A stretch of 42,597 nt of DNA from a virus, in IMG/VR virus record IMGVR_UViG_3300047323_000683, positions 1-42,597 of that record; one strand, written 5' to 3'. The position numbers and the translations under genes are program-made. Shown piece after piece: positions 8,301 to 15,816 of the stretch. The notes under the pieces were generated by a model. That model did no database searches. It had not been told where the DNA came from and worked only from the letters and a program-made list of their open reading frames with translations. The stretch's first letter is position 1, and every line of letters begins with the position of its first letter.

Positions 8301-11300
8301 GCGTTTGCAAAGCTGATGATGATCGGCTTGGTGATCGCCTCATGCGCCATCTCGGCCAGCAACTGCTTGAAGCCATCAATCAAGCCTTCAGAGAAACCTT
8401 TGAACCCTTTATCGATGTTCAGCCAGGCGTCAGCAAAAGACTTGTCGATGCGGTCCAGGGCGCCTTCGGTCAACCGGCCCCAGACGGTGAGCTTGGCCTG
8501 GTTGTCCCCGTATTCCTGCCCAAGCTTCACCAGCGAATCGCGGTAAAGGTCAGCCTTTTCCGGATACATCGCGATAGCGTCGTTGAGGGCCTTCTGGTCC
8601 TCGGTGTATTCCTTCAGCAGCTTGATTTGCGGATTCAGCCGGTCGACCAGGTCATTGGCTTTGTTCGCGGCCTCGAGCGCCTTATTGGCCTCCAGTTGTG
8701 CCTTGGTCTGCTTCAGCAGCTGGTCATACTCCTTACTGCCAACCGCAATGTTCTTGCCGGCCAGCTCGGTCTGCATCGACTTGTTGATGTTGTAAGCCTC
8801 AAGCGCATCGGAGCCCTGCAACGTAGCTTTGGCTTGGGCCAACGTCTGATCGACCTCGACCTTCATCGCGGCGGCAGCCTTAGCAACGTCGCGGCGGTCC
8901 TCAGCATCCTGCATGTCGTTGATCGCTTTGGTGACCCTGTCGCGCGCACCGGCGCTGGTCTTGAGCAGTTCCTCTTCGATCTTCTGCTGGATTGTCATTG
9001 CCCGGACGTTGTCGGCACCGCCCAGGTATGCATCGGCCATGTCGTTGGCGGACTTGGTTGCGATGTCCGATTTGTCCAGCAACTCCTGCAGGGCTTTGGC
9101 CTGAGCTTTAAGTGCGGCCGCCGCAGCGTTGGCGGCCTTATCCACTCGCTTATTCGGATCGGTGCTCTCTTCAATTTGAGCCGTCGCTTTTTTTGCTCGC
9201 GCAACAGGATCAATATTTGGGTCAATGCCTACACTTGCGTTATTCTGGCCTATTGGTTGAACACTCCAGGCCAAATTATTAGTGTTAGCTGCTTTACTAT
9301 TTACAATAAGCGGGTTCTTGCCGGTAACGAACGATTGGTTTTTGCCTATATTCGCAGCCGCATTTATAACCCTATTCATTTCATCGATTTGTTTGCTCGC
9401 GCTATCTTGGGCGGCTTTGGCAGCATCTTCGTGTGCTTTTTTAGTCGCGGCGGCTGCATCTTTTGCAGCATTCTCGACCGTATATAAAGCGATCAGTTGC
9501 TTCTCTAATGACGCTTTCGCTACCTTGTCATTTTCTTTGACGGCGTCCTTGTACTTATCCAGAACATCCTTTTGCTGGCTGATCACCTTGGCTTGCTCGC
9601 GCTGCTCGCTCGTCAGGCCCATTTGATCGGCTTTGTAAGCAGCAATGGCAGCAGCATTCGCCCCAAATAAGTCGCGGCTTTCTTTTAGGCCTTCGATGTA
9701 CTTGGCCCAATCGCTGGCACTGGTAGAGGCTCGACCAGAGGATACTTGTTGAGCGGCAGACAACTTATCTGTGCTCGCAGCTGCGCCAGCTGTTGCAGCA
9801 TCAACTGCGGACAGTTTCTTTGTAAGTTCCGCAGCGCTTTGAGAGTTCTGGGAGTAAGCAGCTGCAATTTCTACCAGGCGAGCAGCCTGAACAGGCGCAA
9901 TCTTCGCGCTTTCCTTCGCCCAGTTGGTCACGCTATCCAGCGTCCTGGTGCCCGCCTTAACTTCGGCGATCATTTTCACAAACTGCTGCTGATATTCGTC
10001 GCTGCTTTTGTTAACCATATTCAAGCTGGTCATTGCGACATTCGAATAATCGGCCAAATCACCTGCAGCGGACTTCAGGGCATCCTTTTGCTCCTTGACC
10101 CAGGTTGCAGACTGGAGGCGCTGTTGCTCCGCGCTCAGTTCTTTATATTTCTGCGTGGTCTGATCGATGGTCAGTCCGTGGTCAAGCAACGCTTTGCTTG
10201 CCTTGTCGGCACTACCCCCAAAGTCAATGAACGAAAGAGCCAGCAAACCAACAGTAGCGATAAGCCCAACAGGGCCGGTCATAAGCCCTAATAGCGCGCC
10301 GCCCGCAGTCCCTATGCCAGCCATGGATCGAGATGTGGCAGTCGCGGCGGCAGTAGCTCTGTCAGAGAGCGCAATCGCCTCGTTCGCGGCGAGAGTGGTC
10401 TGCTCATATTTAATTGCCGCCGCCTCCCTGACTTTGTACGCGGCCTCAATTTCAGCCGATGTTCCAAAGATGGTTGCGGCAAGAGCAACTTCGGCAGCCC
10501 TGACCTGATTGATCATTGCCGTCTCAGCCACGCGCAATTCACCGATGCGTGTCATTGACTGCATCCGGCCCACATCCGTGATTTGCGCGGCGTGTCGCTG
10601 CATTTCGAGCTCGCGCTCAGCGGTCAAGCTGGCCTGGGTAAACTTCAAATTTCCGACTTCGGACGCTTGGCGCACCCGATCAGACGCTACCTTTTGCTCG
10701 GCTGCTGCCAGATCGGCGGCAGCGAGGTCGAGCACAGATTTCGACTCGGCCTGTCGAGCAATTGCAGTTGCAGCAGCCTGACTGGCGCTGGCAGCTGCTG
10801 CGACCGTTGCGGCGTTGGCGGCCGGCACTGAGCGCAAAAGTGCTGCTGTGTGCTCTATCGAGGCCTTCGTCGCCGAAACAAAGGATACCGCCGCCTGCCC
10901 AGCTGCCAGAACTAGGCGCGCAGCGATGACGCCGGCGAGTGTTTCAGCGACATTTGTCACGCGTTCCACTGTTACCGAGAACGAGTTCCCGTCCGCGGTG
11001 ACCGAGTCGAGGCTTTTGGCCATGCCTGTGAGCACGTCAGAAAGCTTGGAGCTTGTGCTGGTCGCTTGGTCGAACTTGCCGATCAGGTTGGTGGCCGAGT
11101 TATTGAGCCTGGTCATGCCTGTGCTGACGGTGTTCTGCATTTTGCCGAACTGCTCGTTTACGGCAGCGGCCTGGGCCTGCAGCGCTTTCACCACTGAATC
11201 CGCTGTCAGTTGCCCCGCCGCACCAAGCGTGCGCAGAGCGCCCACAGACACACCCATACCCTTGGCGATGGCCTGGGCCAACGCCGGGGCCTGCTCCATC

Positions 11301-11869
11301 ACCGAGTTAAGCTCTTCGCCACGCAGCACGCCAGAGGCGAACGCTTGCCCGAGCTGAATCAATGCAGCGTTTGCCGATTCAGTCGAAGACCCGCTGATCA
11401 CCATCGTCTTCGCAATGGTCTCGACAATCCCGGCCACGCCCTGGCCGGAAAGCTTCAGTTCTTTCTGGTTCGTGGCGATTCGCTGATACAGCTCAGCGGT
11501 GGCAGTCAGCGGCTGTCCGGAGCGTTGAGCAATATCGAACACAGCATTCTGAGCGGCGGTAAATTCAGCGGCGCCAGAGGTGACGAGCTTCAACCGGTTG
11601 GCAACAGTGGTGTATGCCTCGGCGTGGTCGAGCAATGCGGTAATACCGGCACGGCTCACAGTAAACGCCAGAGCGCCCTTGAGGGTGTCGCCAAGCGCTT
11701 GCGCGCTGCGGCCCACCTGGTCGAAAGCGCTATCAATACGGCCAAGCTGCGTATCAATGCGCCCGGATACTTGCGCCACGGTCGCGTCGGCCCTGGCCAT
11801 CTCCTGACGGAGCTGCGCCGTGGTCGCTTCGAGGCGAATCAGCATCCCCTGGACTTCTTGACCTGACAT
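5390..11869 (-). CDS. Tail tape measure protein
   Basis: A 2159-residue tape measure that sets tail length and is ejected with the DNA. The N-terminus has the typical phage tape-measure domain (HAEAYTTVANRLKLVTSGAAEF, TAELYQRIATNQKEL, FASGVLRGEELNSVMEQAPALAQAIA). Long Ala/Gln/Lys-rich coiled regions follow, with hydrophobic segments (GGALLGLMTGPVGLIATVGLLAL and a Gly/Ala-rich stretch coded near 7.8-8.1 kb). Two tandem repeats of about 77 residues are coded near 6560-7025 (AYYDAFFTDTQKS, TYYGAFYSESENT). Near the C-terminus are a DUF4214-like piece (IYNNVLGRDASVSDASYW) and the common ending YASGGFHSGGLRLVGENGPE. The ATG at 11869 has GGAG 8 bases upstream and is preferred to a start 12 codons earlier. 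At about 0.15 nm per residue the tail would approach 300 nm, if unprocessed. Confidence 0.95.
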   Translation of the reverse strand: MSGQEVQGMLIRLEATTAQLRQEMARADATVAQVSGRIDTQLGRIDSAFDQVGRSAQALGDTLKGALAFTVSRAGITALLDHAEAYTTVANRLKLVTSGAAEFTAAQNAVFDIAQRSGQPLTATAELYQRIATNQKELKLSGQGVAGIVETIAKTMVISGSSTESANAALIQLGQAFASGVLRGEELNSVMEQAPALAQAIAKGMGVSVGALRTLGAAGQLTADSVVKALQAQAAAVNEQFGKMQNTVSTGMTRLNNSATNLIGKFDQATSTSSKLSDVLTGMAKSLDSVTADGNSFSVTVERVTNVAETLAGVIAARLVLAAGQAAVSFVSATKASIEHTAALLRSVPAANAATVAAAASASQAAATAIARQAESKSVLDLAAADLAAAEQKVASDRVRQASEVGNLKFTQASLTAERELEMQRHAAQITDVGRMQSMTRIGELRVAETAMINQVRAAEVALAATIFGTSAEIEAAYKVREAAAIKYEQTTLAANEAIALSDRATAAATATSRSMAGIGTAGGALLGLMTGPVGLIATVGLLALSFIDFGGSADKASKALLDHGLTIDQTTQKYKELSAEQQRLQSATWVKEQKDALKSAAGDLADYSNVAMTSLNMVNKSSDEYQQQFVKMIAEVKAGTRTLDSVTNWAKESAKIAPVQAARLVEIAAAYSQNSQSAAELTKKLSAVDAATAGAAASTDKLSAAQQVSSGRASTSASDWAKYIEGLKESRDLFGANAAAIAAYKADQMGLTSEQREQAKVISQQKDVLDKYKDAVKENDKVAKASLEKQLIALYTVENAAKDAAAATKKAHEDAAKAAQDSASKQIDEMNRVINAAANIGKNQSFVTGKNPLIVNSKAANTNNLAWSVQPIGQNNASVGIDPNIDPVARAKKATAQIEESTDPNKRVDKAANAAAAALKAQAKALQELLDKSDIATKSANDMADAYLGGADNVRAMTIQQKIEEELLKTSAGARDRVTKAINDMQDAEDRRDVAKAAAAMKVEVDQTLAQAKATLQGSDALEAYNINKSMQTELAGKNIAVGSKEYDQLLKQTKAQLEANKALEAANKANDLVDRLNPQIKLLKEYTEDQKALNDAIAMYPEKADLYRDSLVKLGQEYGDNQAKLTVWGRLTEGALDRIDKSFADAWLNIDKGFKGFSEGLIDGFKQLLAEMAHEAITKPIIISFANALLGTNKSGGISDTLGNLFGDGSSGGSSGGTSGIIGTVKNLYSAYSAITGVGQAAASGYAAGGVSGAASGVASYYGGLVTTAASTLSSVGATLVGAITGNTAAIGAMQAGYTGSAYAAWVAGQAGTAGAAAAGGGATAGASGALGSAASMWPLAVVMGMIQSGKLYSAGVRPDAGEMYDSAGGTGLGKVVMSIPTLTAKAFEIVDGALSKIVGGKAAAILTGSTLYQAVWSKVGSKLFGGSYQTKDTGIQLGVTGGEFDADQYVKQKKKGGLISGSSKTRYLYSDLPDDTQDALGSQYNATAMGAMALFTQLGVKLNDSVLDGLTMASSQISTQGKTSEQIQAEVDHWFALLGDQVVVAVSKATDAGLSGFSYVGLQAFVKNLYDVNAVLKHVNVGVYDMTVSGGFMAEQLSAWAGGIDALKTSVAAYYDAFFTDTQKSIDSLQDVKDTFTSVDQVLPDSREGFKNMVEGIDKSTESGRQLFLTLIGLSQAADAAYDIIEARQKTYYGAFYSESENTARSVADITAEFKKANIALPANRDGYRAIVDGIDRTTKSGETLYNTMMALAGSADTFYKAQEQAQSAAQAAAIAGASNAMSALQRAVTAEKNSLTAGYNARVASLNDMLSTAQASVTGLTNTGTALETALKSLNGTSETTVKMLREQAKATLQNALATAQGGGSLVGFDGLDDALTSVSTNTTDMYGSLEDFTREQGRTANVVAQLNAINGIQLTAQQQLLKSVQTQIADAKDQFDLQMAKLDDQLDAAQKQLDALNGIDNSVVSVAEALNAFNAAVQSAIAAAAAAAAKPSTPAAGASTGYTGSGGGVGYNDINAIYNNVLGRDASVSDASYWAGMAAGKTAAELAAAIKADAVTNGEIKGYASGGFHSGGLRLVGENGPELEVTGPSRIYNASQTADMLNGGDDNAALLAEIRELRAENQRGQFQIAKYSQKVAQLLEKFDNEGMPQERDYA

Positions 11870-11886
11870 GTACTTTTCTCCGGGCG

Positions 11887-11911
11887 AAAAAAAAGCCGCC
11901 TTCACGGCGGC
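11887..11911 (-). terminator. Strong intrinsic terminator before tape measure gene
   Basis: On the minus strand a GCCGCC/GGCGGC stem with a 5-base loop is followed by eight T residues. It lies between the cargo gene stop (11936) and the tape measure start (11869), inside the late operon. Read-through, presumably by Q-modified polymerase, is needed to reach the tape measure and lysis genes. Confidence 0.8.
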
Positions 11912-11935
11912 CCTTTAATTTTTTAAATCTGATTT

Positions 11936-12583
11936 TTACTTATAACTAACAGCAGCCCATTTCATATATGCCAGAACAGCAGACAATCCATATAAGCTTG
12001 CTTGACTGTCCTTTGATTCAGGATAAGGCCATTCTACGTACCTAGTCCGTACCAAGCTGGACTTCTTCATCTCTTGTAAGATTTTTTGAGAAGTTGCAGC
12101 ACTAAACCCGCCATAATTAGTAGTAACGTACGGCTTTCCATCGCCCACTCGTATAGACGAGCTGTATCCTGGATAGTGATCCAACCCTACAGATATGGTG
12201 TAGCCTCGCTTACGACTGTAATGGATAAACATATTCCCTTTCAGCACCAAGCAAGCAATCGCGTCAGTCATAGGGTCTTTTGAACAGCTTACATCCCAGT
12301 TTGTTGCAAGGCCTTCGAGACTTGCTGGATCGCTGTTAGCAATCGTGCCATTCGCATAGGCATAGTCGATACTATACTTAATACCTTCATAATTACCAAT
12401 CTCAGCGTTGTACACCAAAGACTTTGGAAACTTCGGAATAGTACGCTCAGCCATTACTCCCGTAGCAGTAAACATTGAGCTTGGCTTGAGCACATTTGGT
12501 AGACGCTCTACTTCACCTGCATAGATTGTCGCCGAAGCCCACAGTAAACAAATAGCACTGGAAATCTCTCTAATCTTGATCAT
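11936..12583 (-). CDS. Secreted IalB-like cargo (moron) protein
   Basis: A 215-residue protein with a clear Sec signal peptide (MIKIREISSAICLLWASATIYA, cleavage likely after Ala22). The mature part has WDVSCSKDPMTDAIAC with two Cys (100, 111) placed for a disulfide. SSIRVGDGKPYV, ILQEMKKSSLVRTRYVEWPYP and SLYGLSAVLAYM follow; this layout recalls the invasion-associated locus B (IalB) family of periplasmic proteins. AGGGA lies 6 bases before the ATG. It sits between the tail assembly chaperone and the tape measure, where no export-dependent protein is needed for virion assembly, and its DNA is more AT-rich than both neighbours. This suggests an acquired lysogenic-conversion or superinfection-exclusion gene. 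Function is inferred only. Confidence 0.75.
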   Translation of the reverse strand: MIKIREISSAICLLWASATIYAGEVERLPNVLKPSSMFTATGVMAERTIPKFPKSLVYNAEIGNYEGIKYSIDYAYANGTIANSDPASLEGLATNWDVSCSKDPMTDAIACLVLKGNMFIHYSRKRGYTISVGLDHYPGYSSSIRVGDGKPYVTTNYGGFSAATSQKILQEMKKSSLVRTRYVEWPYPESKDSQASLYGLSAVLAYMKWAAVSYK

Positions 12584-12665
12584 TTTCTTCCCTGATTGGA
12601 ATGATGACGAGGTGTCGCGAGATTACCAAAATCGCAACTACAATACCTGCCGGTAGCCACCATCC

Positions 12666-13291
12666 CTACTCCCGCGCCTTGCGCGCGCCCATCTGCGCTT
12701 TGATCCGTGCGCGCTTCTCGTCCTGAGTTTCGTCGTCCGGCGGCTTGGCCGGCCCGGGCATGCCGTCGCCGGACCCGAAGGGGTTGGTGCTGCGCAGAAA
12801 CTCGACCTTGGCATCCCATGCCATCAGAATCTCGGGCACCGGGGTATCCCATGCCTCGCTGGGCGGCCAGCCCAGGCAGCCGGTGGCTATGCCGAACAGT
12901 TCATCGACATAGCTGCCGTTTTCGGGCCGATTTACTTTTTTGCGCCTGTTGCCGGCTTGGCGGAAGCGGTTTCGAGCTGTTCAGCGGTCTTTGCAGCCGG
13001 GTTCAGCAGCGCGGACAGGTACTCAATTAGCGGAGGCGTCACGCTGATGATGCCAGCGTCGTAGATTTCTTCTTCCAGCGCTTCGACTTCCTTGGGCTTC
13101 AGGGCCAGGTCAGCACCGGCGGCGATCACCTGGGTGACGGCGGTCAGGTTGAATTTCTGCACTTCCTGCATGGCTGGCAAGATACCGCCGAATACGCGCT
13201 CGATTCGCTTCACGGCCTTCAGTTTGAATGCCAGGGTGTAAGAGTTATCGCCAACGATTGCTTCAACGGTGCCGTGGTCAGTCTTGGACAT
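12666..13291 (-). CDS. Tail assembly chaperone, frameshifted long form
   Basis: This is the gpG-T type fusion made by -1 frameshifting on A AAA AAG (12935-12941), read as 13291-12935 joined to 12935-12666, about 208 residues. The downstream frame adds 89 residues beginning VNRPENGSYVDELFGIATG. It contains GCLGWPPSEAWDTPVPEILM, the typical T-domain motif of these proteins, and ends in a basic tail (KRARIKAQMGARKARE). The extension has no good start of its own, so it is made only by the shift. As in lambda, the long form would bridge the tape measure and the tail tube subunit during assembly. Confidence 0.85.
12932..13291 (-). CDS. Tail assembly chaperone, short form
   Basis: A 119-residue lambda G-like protein (MSKTDHGTVEAIVGDNSYTL ... 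LKAVKRIERVFGGILPAMQEV). It coats the tape measure and is absent from the finished virion in the family. The ATG at 13291 is chosen because it has AAGG about 8 bases upstream; the open frame to 13435 overlaps the major tail protein gene. It ends GAKK then TAA directly at the slippery heptamer, the standard arrangement for programmed -1 frameshifting. It is followed by the secreted cargo gene rather than directly by the tape measure. Confidence 0.88.
   Translation of the reverse strand: MSKTDHGTVEAIVGDNSYTLAFKLKAVKRIERVFGGILPAMQEVQKFNLTAVTQVIAAGADLALKPKEVEALEEEIYDAGIISVTPPLIEYLSALLNPAAKTAEQLETASAKPATGAKK
12935..12941 (-). promoter_or_regulatory. -1 frameshift slippery site A AAA AAG
   Basis: The minus strand reads GCA AAA AAG TAA, so the zero-frame codons AAA AAG can re-pair after a one-base backward slip. 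The heptamer is the same as in E. coli dnaX. The zero frame stops at the next codon, while the -1 frame stays open for 89 codons with a recognisable chaperone domain. Confidence 0.9.
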
Positions 13292-13364
13292 GGTTTTTAC
13301 CTTGAGGGTCTGAGTGGTTCGGGAGAGGAATGAGGTTGATGCCGGGGCCGAAGCCCCGGGCGGG

Positions 13365-13835
13365 TTAAGGCTTGTCTTCGTAGATAGCGGAGTTGATCGC
13401 CAGCGACACCGAAGCCTTGCGGATGGAATCGGCACTGCCGATCTGCTTGCGGAAGCTCAACACCTGGACCAGGTAGTAGTCGGCGGTGCCATCGCCGTAA
13501 TCCATCATGACGGCGAAGTTCGAATCACTGGCCAGCGCCACCTTGATGGCGTCCTGGCCATCGTCATCCGGGTCTTCGCCCAGGGTGACCTGCTGGGTGC
13601 CCGCGTCGAAGGTGCCCTTCACTTTTCGCTTACGGCGGTTGGCCAGGGCGGTGAAATCAGCGGTCGAGGCTTCATCGCCCAATTCGCCAGCGTCCTCGAC
13701 TTCGCCGATTTCTTTGTAGATGAGCGCTTTCAGCGCGGTGACTGCTGCTGTTCGGCCTGCAGTGTCTTCGCCATAGGTAACGTTGTGCACCGGCCCGATC
13801 TTGAGCGTGATACCGGCAGAAGTTTTAATAGCCAT
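13365..13835 (-). CDS. Major tail (tube) protein
   Basis: A 156-residue protein starting MAIKTSAGITLKIGPV, with beta-rich segments (RKVKGTFDAGTQQVTLGED, NFAVMMDYGDGTADYYLVQVLSFRK) as in siphophage tail tube subunits. The position before the assembly chaperone and after the tail terminator is the standard one. GGAGG lies 6 bases before the ATG at 13835; an upstream in-frame start is rejected. As the most abundant tail protein it needs high expression, which makes the terminator hairpin just upstream (13862-13885) notable. Confidence 0.85.
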   Translation of the reverse strand: MAIKTSAGITLKIGPVHNVTYGEDTAGRTAAVTALKALIYKEIGEVEDAGELGDEASTADFTALANRRKRKVKGTFDAGTQQVTLGEDPDDDGQDAIKVALASDSNFAVMMDYGDGTADYYLVQVLSFRKQIGSADSIRKASVSLAINSAIYEDKP

Positions 13836-13861
13836 GTTGCCCTCCAGGGCGCGGATGAAAC

Positions 13862-13885
13862 GAAAAAACCCGCTCAATGGCGGGT
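13862..13885 (-). terminator. Intrinsic terminator before major tail protein gene
   Basis: On the minus strand an ACCCGC/GCGGGT stem with a 6-base loop is followed by a T run (GGGTTTTTTCG). It lies between the tail completion gene stop (13906) and the major tail protein ribosome binding site, inside the late operon. Confidence 0.7.
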
Positions 13886-13905
13886 GCTGGTGTTGCTCGG
13901 CAATG

Positions 13906-14292
13906 TCAGTGCTGGGTGATGATTTGCAGGGTAACGCTACCCATGTAGGTCCGGCCGTCTGGCTCGCGCGTGCTGTCGGAGCGCGTAACGCGGACAGAAA
14001 TGACCCTGCCTACCTCAAGCGCCAGCGGCTGCTCGTTCAGTGCCGCGTCGATCTCGGCCATGATCCGTTTCACTTCGGCCTGGCCTGGGTAATTGCTCCA
14101 GACGGACAAGTAGAACAGGCGGTTCTGCCGGTTTTTGCCCGATATAGGCGTGGTGTTCCGGGAGAACTCGCGATCAAAGGTCGTGTACGGCATGGGCGCG
14201 TCCTGCGGCACATCGTCGTAGACCGGGCAGGAAATCGACGCTGACAACCGGGCATAGAGCGCCTTTTGTAGCGCCAACGTCGGGTCACTCAT
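13906..14292 (-). CDS. Tail completion/terminator protein (DUF3168)
   Basis: A 128-residue DUF3168-type protein (ALQKALYARLSAS, CPVYDDVPQDAPMPYTTFD, LSVWSNYPGQAEVKRIMAEIDAAL). It is related to lambda gpU/HK97 gp10-region tail terminators that cap the tube and join it to the head. It sits between the HK97 gp10-like gene and the tube protein, as expected. Its start overlaps the upstream stop by 4 bases. Confidence 0.88.
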   Translation of the reverse strand: MSDPTLALQKALYARLSASISCPVYDDVPQDAPMPYTTFDREFSRNTTPISGKNRQNRLFYLSVWSNYPGQAEVKRIMAEIDAALNEQPLALEVGRVISVRVTRSDSTREPDGRTYMGSVTLQIITQH

Positions 14293-14711
14293 CGCGCCTC
14301 CTGTGCGGCTCGCGACAGCGTGCTGGCAATGGCAGCCTTGATCAGTCGGGCAATGTCATCACGATTCAGGTCAATGGAAGGCCGGAGCCATGGATGAGCT
14401 GGCCGGGGTGCTACTACAGTGTCGCCCCGCTGGTACTGCTTTGTGCCTCGCTCCAAGAAGACGACATAGAAGACCTTGCGGTTGTCACGCTTGCCCCGGA
14501 TGCCGATCTGCGCATCCAGCCCGCTCTTCGAAACGAACGCCTTCAGTGTGTTTCGGGCATCGCCATCGTCGACGGGTATCAGTTCCTGCTGTGTAGCCAG
14601 CACCAGGTTGGCGGCCTGGACCATCGCCGGGCGCAGGTCACTCTCCATCTGGTTGCCGATACGGCGCAGAAGACCGCGCAGCTTGAAATCACCTTTGGAA
14701 CGCCGGGCCAT
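14289..14711 (-). CDS. HK97 gp10-like tail/neck protein
   Basis: A 140-residue basic protein with the HK97 gp10 family pattern: AANLVLATQQELIPVDDGDARNTL, then VFLERGTKQYQRG and HPWLRPSIDLNRDDI. These proteins act at the head-tail junction, by family. It lies between the head closure gene and the DUF3168 gene. The ATG at 14711 follows the upstream stop by 9 bases. Confidence 0.85.
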   Translation of the reverse strand: MARRSKGDFKLRGLLRRIGNQMESDLRPAMVQAANLVLATQQELIPVDDGDARNTLKAFVSKSGLDAQIGIRGKRDNRKVFYVVFLERGTKQYQRGDTVVAPRPAHPWLRPSIDLNRDDIARLIKAAIASTLSRAAQEAR

Positions 14712-14720
14712 GTCAGTACC

Positions 14721-15041
14721 TCAGGGATTGGTTACGTTCGAGCACAGCAGTCGTAGCATGCTGTTCGCGTTATCGAGCAGTGCGGCCTCGATCTTGTACG
14801 TGATGCCCTTGTGCACCAGGCGCAGGCCCGCCACCAGATCATCAGCGGGTCGGCACCGGATCTCGGCAGTCACATCAGCAGTGATCTGCTGAGCCACAAC
14901 CTGCGTACGACCGGTAGGCATGGTGATTTCAGTCCAAACCTTGCGCAGCTCGAGCCAGGCCTGCGCGCCGCCGCCCATGCCATCCGGGGCGCGCTGGTTC
15001 TTCTGCAGCGAACAGCGGTGACGCAGGGGGCCAGCTCTCAT
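14721..15041 (-). CDS. Head-tail adaptor (SPP1 gp16-like)
   Basis: A 106-residue protein with the head closure pattern MRAGPLRHRCSLQKNQRAPDGMGG, then WTEITMPTGRTQVVAQQ and RLVHKGITYKIEAALLDN. It closes the connector after DNA packaging, by family. The start at 15041 overlaps the upstream stop in ATGA; the frame extends 9 codons further but without a better ribosome binding site. Confidence 0.87.
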   Translation of the reverse strand: MRAGPLRHRCSLQKNQRAPDGMGGGAQAWLELRKVWTEITMPTGRTQVVAQQITADVTAEIRCRPADDLVAGLRLVHKGITYKIEAALLDNANSMLRLLCSNVTNP

Positions 15042-15355
15042 ACATTCACCCAACGGTATGGACGCCAAAGCGCATTGGTGGATTGCGGCAGCTCGGCAGC
15101 TGTCACACCCACCACCGCCGATTCGCGATTTGCATACCAGTGCCCGACCAGCAGCAGAGCGCCCTGCTCCACTGCTTTGGTCGGCAGCATCGCGCTGCCA
15201 ACCGGATCGGGGAGCGCGTCGCCAGGGTCGACCAAAGTGCGATTGGTCCAGGCCGTGAAGGCGCTGAATGCCGCATCGACATAAGCCTGTATCAATGCGT
15301 CGTCATCGTCGCCATCCACGCGCAGGTGAGCTTTGACGATGGCTATATCAAGCAT
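15038..15355 (-). CDS. Head-tail connector (HK97 gp6-like)
   Basis: A 105-residue protein with the gp6-like connector pattern MLDIAIVKAHLRVDGDDDDALIQAYVDAA, then AVEQGALLLVGHWYANRE. It forms a ring under the portal in the family. The start at 15355 overlaps the upstream stop by 8 bases and gives the normal N-terminus; a longer frame to 15403 runs deep into the upstream gene and is rejected. Confidence 0.88.
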   Translation of the reverse strand: MLDIAIVKAHLRVDGDDDDALIQAYVDAAFSAFTAWTNRTLVDPGDALPDPVGSAMLPTKAVEQGALLLVGHWYANRESAVVGVTAAELPQSTNALWRPYRWVNV

Positions 15356-15773
15356 CGGCTGGGACCAGGGCCTGCAGCGCTTCCTTGTTCGCGCCCGCGT
15401 CAAATTCGATGCCTTTGGCGGTGAGCCAATCCTTCAACTTGGGTACGGTCATTTTGAGCGGATCAGCGACGTCTTCCAGTTCCTTCTGGGCCTTGATGGC
15501 TGCATCGATCTCTTCCTGAGAGCTGCGGGAGGCATAACCCTCAGGCGGGTAATTGATCGCCGGGTAACCAGCCTCGATAAACTCGAGGATGGTCGGACCG
15601 TCCATACGCAGATCAGGCAGCGGTCGCTCACCGAGATACGTGGCGACATTCAAGTGATCAACCGCAACCAGTGCGCAGCGATCAGATACCTCCTGCTCGC
15701 CGGTCTCGACTTGCACTACGTGATTGCCTTCAACCGCGAAGGGAAAGGCCTGGGTAACAAGAATCTTTGGCAT
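15348..15773 (-). CDS. Hypothetical head-region protein with HeH-like end
   Basis: A 141-residue protein between capsid and connector. The C-terminal 35 residues (TVPKLKDWLTAKGIEFDAGANKEALQALV) look like a HeH/SAP-type helix-extension-helix often found at the end of small head proteins. The N-terminal part (MPKILVTQAFPFAVEGNHVVQVETGEQEV) is beta-like. No defined function; a capsid decoration or DNA-binding role is possible from position only. Confidence 0.75.
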   Translation of the reverse strand: MPKILVTQAFPFAVEGNHVVQVETGEQEVSDRCALVAVDHLNVATYLGERPLPDLRMDGPTILEFIEAGYPAINYPPEGYASRSSQEEIDAAIKAQKELEDVADPLKMTVPKLKDWLTAKGIEFDAGANKEALQALVPADA

Positions 15774-15816
15774 AACAATCTCCAGAGGTTCGGGCGCCCG
15801 GAGACGCCCACCATGA

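Noticed and set aside
8342-9487. 381-codon plus-strand ORF
   Set aside because: It lies fully antisense to the tape measure gene; its composition is the complement of that gene's coding pattern and no domain is visible.
12580-12852. 90-codon minus-strand ORF
   Set aside because: It is an out-of-frame shadow of the frameshifted chaperone extension, with Arg/Gly-rich nonsense composition.
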